A stretch of 10,971 bases of DNA, taken from a bacterium. GTDB lineage: Bacteria; Ratteibacteria; UBA8468; B48-G9; DTJG01. Positions 6,517 to 10,971 of the stretch are shown here, piece after piece. The notes beneath the pieces are model-generated. The model had not been told where the DNA came from. It saw nothing but the letters and a program-made list of their open reading frames with translations, and searched no databases. The position numbers were made by a program, and so were the translations under genes. Each line of letters opens with the position of its first letter. The first letter of the stretch is position 1. The stretch is taken from assembly GCA_026418655.1 (NCBI GenBank), contig JAOAAW010000082.1, forward strand, positions 1-10,971. The letters are read 5' to 3'.

Positions 6517-7256
6517 ATCCCTGGATTTACAGAAAAGGCATGCCTCTTTTCAATACACACCGTTTCACGCCTGACAAAACTATAAACATAACCTGAAGGA
6601 TCAATATAAACAATCTTGTATCCATATTTCTTCAGTGCCCTCAATGCATTCCTTGTCATGGCTATGCCTATCTCTGGAAATCTGTGATGGAATTCGACTA
6701 TTAGTTGAACCGGCTTTATTTCGGACTCAATCATATCTTTGATGACTGCATATTCCTGACCTTCTATATCCAATTTTAATAGGTCCAGTCGGGTATGTCC
6801 CAGTTCTTTCATAATGCTGGAAAGCCTCATCACAGGAGCCTCAAAAGGTACGAATGAATCTTTCCTTCCTCTGCCATGGATCGAAAAAGAAACGGTCTCA
6901 TCCTGTGATTGATAGAGAAGAATCTCTCCATCATGGTCAGATATACCATATGGGAAAAACCTGAATTCAAATGGAAGATTGTATTTTTCCTTCCAGGCAA
7001 TGCTTGAGGGAGATGGATCAAACCCATATACAGTCAATCCAAAATACCTTATGATATCCAGGTCAAAACTGATATCATCACCTATTCCTGCTGAATATAC
7101 GATACTCCTTGACGTAAGGAGGTGAGGGCATATTACATACCTATCCTTTCCAAAAACCATGGTTTGCACTCTCACCTGCCTCCAGTTCCAGACATCATTT
7201 CCAGCCAGCTGTCTCAAGAACCTGTTTGCTCTGTTCCATGCATCTTTTAATCTCAT
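6513..7256 (-). CDS. FkbM-family SAM-dependent methyltransferase
   Basis: This 247-residue protein has a class I methyltransferase fold of the FkbM type. Motif I is VYSAGIGDDISFD (53-65), which binds S-adenosylmethionine. The acidic end of the second strand is GFDPSP (78-83), and the FkbM signature LLKLDIEGQEYAVI is at 159-172. The C-terminal part carries a conserved-looking strand LIVEFHHRF (185-193). FkbM proteins O-methylate sugars, polyketides or other small molecules, and many sit in cell-surface glycan loci; the substrate here is unknown. There is no membrane segment. The ATG at 7256 comes 3 bases after the stop of the FMN-reductase gene, with an AAGG ribosome-binding site. It is the last gene of the enolase-superfamily operon. 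Its stop codon lies inside the -35 box of the next operon, so the two transcription units abut. Why a methyltransferase sits in this operon is not clear. Confidence 0.87.
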   Translation of the reverse strand: MRLKDAWNRANRFLRQLAGNDVWNWRQVRVQTMVFGKDRYVICPHLLTSRSIVYSAGIGDDISFDLDIIRYFGLTVYGFDPSPSSIAWKEKYNLPFEFRFFPYGISDHDGEILLYQSQDETVSFSIHGRGRKDSFVPFEAPVMRLSSIMKELGHTRLDLLKLDIEGQEYAVIKDMIESEIKPVQLIVEFHHRFPEIGIAMTRNALRALKKYGYKIVYIDPSGYVYSFVRRETVCIEKRHAFSVNPGI

Positions 7257-7259
7257 TAC

Positions 7260-7823
7260 TCAGCCTTTTTTCTGTTCCAAATATCGGGCAAACCACTGGC
7301 CTGTGAGGAAAAGCACCCTCTGCTTCACTTCCAGGTTCTGCCTTCTGCAGGGTATCATATCCTCCACGACAAACCCACAACTCATAAGCACTCTTTCCAT
7401 AAAGTAACAACAGGAAACTGCCCCGCCTCCACCGCCCCCTGCAACGCAGATACCTATCACTGGTTTTTCAGCTATACCAATTTTTGCCTGCTCATTTCTT
7501 GAAATTCTGCGCAATCTATCAAGAAAACATTTCATGCTCTCACTCATATCACCGAAATATACGGGAGTTGCAAAAACCACACCATCTACCTGTTTTATCT
7601 TTTCCACGATAGAAGTAAAATCGTCCTCTATAACGCATCTGCCCTCTTTCCTGCATAATCCCCAACCAGAAATATCACATTGCCTGCATCCTTCTATTTT
7701 TTTCTCTACAAGGATAATCTTTTCGGCAACGCCTTTTTCCTCAAAACCCCTGCAGAATGCATCTGCTGCCAGAACTGTTTTTCCTTCAGGATTTCTACTT
7801 CCAATAATTACCAGTATATTCAT
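7260..7823 (-). CDS. Flavodoxin-fold NADPH-dependent FMN reductase-like protein with a four-cysteine cluster
   Basis: This 187-residue protein has the flavodoxin-like fold of the NADPH-dependent FMN reductase family. The phosphate-binding loop for FMN is GSRNPEGKT (8-16). The flavin-edge motif ATPVYFGDMSESMKCFLDRL is at 85-104. Between them four cysteines (46, 49, 57, 63) form a C-x2-C-x7-C-x5-C pattern followed by IEDD, recalling the compact cysteine motif of iron-sulfur flavoproteins. In archetypes the third cysteine is closer to the second, so cluster binding is likely but not certain. A run of six glycines (129-134, AGGGGGGA) sits where the second flavin-contact loop is expected. The ATG at 7823 directly follows the TAG of the dehydrogenase gene; its ribosome-binding site GGAG lies in that gene's last codons. 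It probably passes electrons within the operon's redox pathway; the partner is unknown. Confidence 0.87.
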   Translation of the reverse strand: MNILVIIGSRNPEGKTVLAADAFCRGFEEKGVAEKIILVEKKIEGCRQCDISGWGLCRKEGRCVIEDDFTSIVEKIKQVDGVVFATPVYFGDMSESMKCFLDRLRRISRNEQAKIGIAEKPVIGICVAGGGGGGAVSCCYFMERVLMSCGFVVEDMIPCRRQNLEVKQRVLFLTGQWFARYLEQKKG

Positions 7824-8840
7824 CTATTCTCCGTTTAGTTGAGAAGGTGATAATTCATTCACAAGTGGTCTGTCATCAAGATAACGAACAACATTTTCAA
7901 CAAAAATTGTCCATATTCTTTCAAGAAAATGCGGAGAAAGACTACTGCCTGAGATGTGGGGTGTCATAATGACATTCGGAAATTTCCATAAAGGATGATC
8001 CGATGGCATTGGATAATAATAATGAGCATCAATCGCTGCACCACCCAGATGTCCTTCTTTAAGAACCTTTATAAGTGCCTCTTCTTTTACCAGTGCGCCT
8101 CTTGCAGGATTAAGAAGAAAACTGCCTTTTTTTAGTGTTTTGAGTTCTTCTTCGCCAATAAGACCCTCTGTTTTTTTTGTAAGAGGCATTGAAAGAATGA
8201 GAAAATCAATCCCGTTAAGAAATTCCTTTTTTTGCTGCAGAGAAAATACCTTTTCAGGTATCTTTCCTTCAGGATCTCCGGTACCTTCCACACAGAAGAT
8301 GTTCTCCCTTTTCTTGATTTTACCATCTGGGACAAGCACATATATTTTCATCCCCAGGTATGAAGCAATTCTTGCTGTTTCCCTGGCTATACCACCATAG
8401 CCCCAGAATCCAGCAATTTTTCCCCTTATTTCATTTTGAAACTCTGCTGTTCGTTCCCAGATACCCTTTTCCTGGTTGCGTATCATCTGTCTGAGGTTTC
8501 TTACAAGATTTATCATCATTGCAATATTCCATTCCGCAATTTGTGTATCAAAGACTCCCCTTGCATTGCATGCTCTGATTCCCCTTTCAACAAGACCCAG
8601 ACCAAAAAGTTGAGAATAACCAGAGGAAGAAATCTGTATGAGTTTAAGATTTTTCATGTCAGAAAAATTGGCGGGAACAAAAGTACAGAACAGAATTTCA
8701 ACGTCTTCTATCCGACTGCGCGGATATGTTCTCTGCTGCTCAGACCAGCTTTCAACAATATCCACACAGATCCCTTTTATCTGTCTCAATCTGTCCAAAA
8801 ATTTTGGCTCTACAGCCATATCAACAAAAATTTTTTTCAT
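7824..8840 (-). CDS. D-isomer-specific 2-hydroxyacid dehydrogenase family protein with altered active site
   Basis: This 338-residue protein has the two-domain architecture of NAD(P)-dependent D-2-hydroxyacid dehydrogenases (relatives of SerA, glyoxylate reductase and D-lactate dehydrogenase), which interconvert 2-hydroxy and 2-keto acids. The dinucleotide-binding loop is GYGGIA (147-152), with Ala where the third glycine is usual. The catalytic Arg is in LNPARGALVKEEAL (243-256, Arg247) and the catalytic His in TPHISGSS (293-300, His295). The position of the usual catalytic Glu (DVFxxEP in relatives) reads DAHYYYP (271-277), so Tyr276 replaces Glu. The ATG at 8840 begins 1 base after the stop of the enolase-superfamily gene and has no strong ribosome-binding site, so coupled translation is likely. 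The pairing with an acid-sugar-type enzyme suggests handling of a hydroxy or keto acid. The substrate and direction are unknown. Confidence 0.92.
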   Translation of the reverse strand: MKKIFVDMAVEPKFLDRLRQIKGICVDIVESWSEQQRTYPRSRIEDVEILFCTFVPANFSDMKNLKLIQISSSGYSQLFGLGLVERGIRACNARGVFDTQIAEWNIAMMINLVRNLRQMIRNQEKGIWERTAEFQNEIRGKIAGFWGYGGIARETARIASYLGMKIYVLVPDGKIKKRENIFCVEGTGDPEGKIPEKVFSLQQKKEFLNGIDFLILSMPLTKKTEGLIGEEELKTLKKGSFLLNPARGALVKEEALIKVLKEGHLGGAAIDAHYYYPMPSDHPLWKFPNVIMTPHISGSSLSPHFLERIWTIFVENVVRYLDDRPLVNELSPSQLNGE

Positions 8841-8841
8841 A

Positions 8842-10056
8842 TCAATCTTTTAAAATCTTCCCGGGAACACTATTAAACTCACCGCTTCCAGGAACAAACT
8901 TAAATTTATTTTTGACATCATCCGTAAGTTTTATACCAAGCCCTGGCTTGGTTGGGGGATAAACATAACCGTCTTTCATAAAAAAGTCATCATCTATTAT
9001 TTCAGAATGAAGAGGACCGAAAGCTGGCGCAATTTCAAGTATTAAAGTATTTTCACTGGCAAAACCACAATGAATATTCTGCATGAATGCTCCACCTGCT
9101 CCCCAGGAATGGGTTGCGATTTTTCTATTTTTTTCTTTTAAGAGAGATGATATTTTCATAAATTGGCTGAGCCCGCCAGTAAACGCAGCGTCGGGCTGTC
9201 CTATATCAAAACAATCATTGTTCACAAAAGTGTACCATTCGGTAAAAGAACTCAGACATTCGCCTCCAGCGATTGGTACTTCTGTCATCCTGCAAAGGCT
9301 GGTGTATCCAGAAATATCAGTGTAGTGGAGGGGTTCTTCAAAGAAAAGGATATTATAATTCTTTATAGCTTCAACAACTGCGTACGCTGTCTGCAGATGC
9401 CAAACGCAGGAGTCATTATTACCCATGTGGCCATCTATCATAATAATAAGATTTTCTCCAAATCTTTTCCTCAGGAATTCAAGTTTCCTTACCTCAAAAT
9501 CAGCAGCTTCTGAAGGATCCTGCGGTATGAAAAGTCCTTTTTCTTTTGTGAAACTACCTGCTGCAATCTTTACGGCAGTAAAACCCAGGGAAAGATAAAA
9601 TTCTATTTTTCTTTCCAGGTTTTCAAGTGGGTAATTGCTCGGTCCACCAGTAGCATAGCACAAAATACGGTTATGTTTTGCTCCTCCAAGTAATTGATAA
9701 ACAGGTACTGTTTCTTTCTTCCCTTTTATATCCCAGAGAGCAGCTTCTATGCCTGAAAGAACAGCAGAACCAAGGCCTACCCTGCACCAGAAATTTCCGC
9801 AATGGTACATTCTCTGCCAGAGTAATTCTATTTCTTCTGGATCCTGCCCTATAAGAATCGGTTTAAAGAAATTGACAATCTCCGGAACAACCTCAGGGAA
9901 AAAATACCCTGCATATGTTTCTCCGATACCTGTGATTCCAGAATCCGTATATACCTCAATAAAAGCAGCGCTTCTTCTCTTACGAGACTCACTCAGGAAG
10001 GGATCATTTGTACAGGGCCCTGTGAGAAGGACAGTTTTTACTTCTGTTATTTTCAT
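8842..10056 (-). CDS. Enolase-superfamily protein, mandelate racemase/muconate lactonizing type
   Basis: This 404-residue protein is a member of the mandelate racemase branch of the enolase superfamily, whose enzymes remove a proton next to a carboxylate and then racemise, cycloisomerise or dehydrate the substrate, often a sugar acid. The N-terminal capping domain (about 1-125) precedes a barrel. Probable Mg2+ ligands are Asp208 (MIDGHMGNN), Glu240 (FFEEP) and Glu266 (AGGECLSS). The His-Asp base pair is present as Asp289 (GQPDAAFTGG) and His316 (ATHSWG), and Glu341 (LEIAP) is the usual late acid. The second-strand motif, KxK in mandelate racemase, reads Lys163-Ile-Ala165, so the second Lys is replaced. 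The ATG at 10056 has a GGGA ribosome-binding site and a good upstream promoter. It is the first gene of a four-gene operon with a dehydrogenase, an FMN reductase and a methyltransferase. A dehydratase role is likelier than racemase, but this is inference. Confidence 0.92.
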   Translation of the reverse strand: MKITEVKTVLLTGPCTNDPFLSESRKRRSAAFIEVYTDSGITGIGETYAGYFFPEVVPEIVNFFKPILIGQDPEEIELLWQRMYHCGNFWCRVGLGSAVLSGIEAALWDIKGKKETVPVYQLLGGAKHNRILCYATGGPSNYPLENLERKIEFYLSLGFTAVKIAAGSFTKEKGLFIPQDPSEAADFEVRKLEFLRKRFGENLIIMIDGHMGNNDSCVWHLQTAYAVVEAIKNYNILFFEEPLHYTDISGYTSLCRMTEVPIAGGECLSSFTEWYTFVNNDCFDIGQPDAAFTGGLSQFMKISSLLKEKNRKIATHSWGAGGAFMQNIHCGFASENTLILEIAPAFGPLHSEIIDDDFFMKDGYVYPPTKPGLGIKLTDDVKNKFKFVPGSGEFNSVPGKILKD

Positions 10057-10091
10057 GTTTTTCCCAGTTCCGGCGTGCTTGGTTTAAACTT

Positions 10092-10121
10092 ATTATAACA
10101 TTATACCCGATTACCTGCCAG
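10092..10121 (-). promoter_or_regulatory. Candidate extended -10 promoter of the enolase-superfamily operon
   Basis: On the minus strand the -10 box TATAAT (10097-10092) is preceded by TGT, giving the extended form TGnTATAAT. A -35-like CTGGCA (10121-10116, 4 of 6) lies 18 bases away. This predicts a leader of about 28 bases before the ATG at 10056. A second TATAAT (10105-10100) sits just upstream in tandem. Confidence 0.6.
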
Positions 10122-10144
10122 CACTCTTGACTTTTTAATAGAAT
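10115..10144 (+). promoter_or_regulatory. Candidate promoter of tRNA-Phe and secA
   Basis: CTGCCA (10115-10120, 4 of 6 for -35), an 18-base spacer, and TAGAAT (10139-10144, 5 of 6 for -10) on the plus strand. The predicted start is about 44 bases before the tRNA. The -35 box overlaps the -35 box of the divergent operon on the other strand. A TTGACT at 10127-10132 has no good partner box. This is the weakest of the four promoter calls. Confidence 0.4.
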
Positions 10145-10194
10145 CATGAGAAACTGATTAGGTTGAAGTTTTTCTGTTTTCAAATCCATCTTGA

Positions 10195-10266
10195 GCCGGG
10201 GTAGCTCAGTGGTAGAGCGCAGCCCTGAAAAGGCTGGCGTGGGCAGTTCGATTCTGCCCCCCGGCA
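10195..10266 (+). tRNA. tRNA-Phe (anticodon GAA)
   Basis: The 72 bases fold as a complete cloverleaf: acceptor GCCGGGG (10195-10201) pairs with CCCCGGC (10259-10265); D stem GCTC/GAGC; anticodon stem CAGCC/GGCTG around the loop CTGAAAA, with anticodon GAA; 5-base variable loop; T stem GGCAG/CTGCC around TTCGATT. The discriminator is A, as usual for tRNA-Phe. The 3' CCA is not encoded (the next bases are CGT), so a CCA-adding enzyme would be needed. It reads on the plus strand, 16 bases before secA and with no terminator between. Confidence 0.97.
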
Positions 10267-10270
10267 CGTG

Positions 10271-10275
10271 AGGTG
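10271..10275 (+). promoter_or_regulatory. Ribosome-binding site of secA
   Basis: AGGTG, 7 bases before the secA ATG at 10283 and only 4 bases after the last base of tRNA-Phe. It supports the chosen start. It also means that 3' processing of the tRNA would leave a secA message with a very short leader just covering this site. Confidence 0.65.
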
Positions 10276-10282
10276 TATTTCT

Positions 10283-10952
10283 ATGGAATACTATCATCTT
10301 TTCCTGAAAAGATTGACAATTCTGAACCCTGGAACGCGTCTGTTTATTCACAGAATTCTCAACAGAAATAAAGTTGCTTTTTTGACCGAGATTGTTGAAA
10401 TATTAAAAAAAGTCAACAACTTGGAATCAGAGATTCAGCGCCTTTCAATGGATCAGTTGAGGGCAAAAACCGATGAATTCAGGGATAAAATAAAAAGAGG
10501 TGCCTCTCTGGACGATATACTTCCAGAGGCGTTTGCAGTTGTCAGAGAAACAGCAAAACGGGTATTAAATATGAGACACTTTGATTGTCAGATAGCAGGA
10601 GGAGTTGTTCTCCATAGAGGACATATCGCTGAGATGGCCACAGGGGAAGGAAAAACCCTCGTTGCCACATTGCCACTGTATCTGAATGCCCTCACTGGAA
10701 AAGGTTGTCATCTGGTTACAGTTAATGATTATCTTGCCAAAAGAGATAGATTCTGGATGGGTCCTGTTTTTGAAGCACTCGGTCTTACTGTCGGCCTCAT
10801 ACAGCATGACATGCAGCCGGCAGAAAGAAGAAAGGCATATTACTCTGATATAACCTATGGCACAAACAATGAATTTGGTTTTGATTATCTTAGAGATAAT
10901 ATGGCGTGGCGCCCAGAAGACCAGGTACAGAGACCCCTGCACTATGCAATAG
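10283..10952 (+). CDS. secA: SecA, preprotein translocase motor ATPase (N-terminal fragment)
   Basis: SecA is the cytoplasmic ATPase that drives unfolded preproteins through the SecYEG channel. The window shows the first 223 codons of a protein usually of 800-1000 residues. Visible blocks are PEAFAVVRETAKRVLNMRHFD, the Walker A segment ATGEGKTL, LPLYLNALTGKG, VTVNDYLAKRD, ITYGTNNEFGFDYLRDNMA and RPEDQVQRPLHYAI, the last lying just before the Walker B VDEVDS that should follow. The first 25 or so residues (MEYYHLFLKRL...) extend beyond the E. coli start. The ATG at 10283 has AGGTG 7 bases upstream and no closer in-frame alternative. The reading frame stays open to the end of the window, but the last residues (AVSYTHL) are adapter-encoded; biological sequence ends at 10952. 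It is probably cotranscribed with tRNA-Phe. Confidence 0.95.
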
Positions 10953-10971
10953 CTGTCTCTTATACACATCT
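10953..10971 (+). other. Residual Nextera (Tn5) transposase adapter at contig end
   Basis: The last 19 bases, CTGTCTCTTATACACATCT, are exactly the Tn5 mosaic-end adapter used in Nextera libraries. They interrupt secA just where conserved sequence should continue as VDEVD. They are library artefact and not part of the genome. Confidence 0.97.

Noticed and set aside
10004..10351. Minus-strand open frame containing GGRIELPTPAFSGLRSTTELPR
   Set aside because: This is the well-known spurious translation of the antisense strand of a tRNA gene. It covers tRNA-Phe and the start of secA.
10565..10969. Minus-strand open frame starting MCIRDS
   Set aside because: The start is translated Nextera adapter and the rest is antisense to secA.
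1..10971. CRISPR array, insertion sequence, prophage or defence system
   Set aside because: No spaced direct repeats, transposase, integrase or phage or defence-type protein was seen on either strand. The tRNA has no integrase or attachment-site duplication near it.

Overview
This window comes from a bacterial chromosome of low to moderate GC. Its content is mostly housekeeping, with one short accessory metabolic operon. The lineage is uncertain. The SecA fragment resembles SecA of the Planctomycetes/Omnitrophota side of the bacterial tree, as does the company of an enolase-superfamily enzyme with an unusual 2-hydroxyacid dehydrogenase. That is a family-level impression and was not tested by a search. 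The right end carries a 19-base Nextera transposon-adapter sequence, so this is the end of a short-read assembly contig, probably from a metagenome.

From left to right, positions 1-350 hold the 5' part of plsY (minus strand), with its own near-consensus promoter placed so that the mRNA is predicted to be leaderless. Positions 426-6468 hold a minus-strand housekeeping operon read in the order ftsB-like, serS, M20 amidohydrolase, a 90-residue unknown protein, carB. The genes overlap or lie within a few bases of each other, except for a 48-base gap before carB. The operon starts from a promoter with a TTGACA-17-TATACT layout at 6488-6516. carB is broken: about 70 codons of the second pre-ATP-grasp domain are missing and the frame shifts. 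The break lies on an 18-base stretch that makes sense as CarB sequence in both frames.

Positions 6513-10056 hold a second minus-strand operon: an enolase-superfamily (mandelate racemase-like) enzyme, a D-2-hydroxyacid dehydrogenase-like protein, a flavodoxin-fold FMN reductase with a cysteine cluster, and an FkbM-type methyltransferase. Stops and starts are 0-3 bases apart. The first three suggest oxidation, reduction or dehydration of a sugar acid or other hydroxy acid. The methyltransferase does not obviously fit. Two of the enzymes lack a residue that is catalytic in better-known relatives.

Positions 10195-10971 are read on the plus strand: tRNA-Phe(GAA), then 16 bases later the start of secA, which runs into the adapter. 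The two operons and tRNA-secA diverge from a 138-base intergenic region with candidate promoters on both strands. No CRISPR array, insertion sequence or phage gene was seen, and there is no gene-free stretch over 300 bases. I do not see a complete undescribed system. The best leads are the carB deletion, the altered active sites in the accessory operon, the leaderless plsY and the tRNA-secA pairing.
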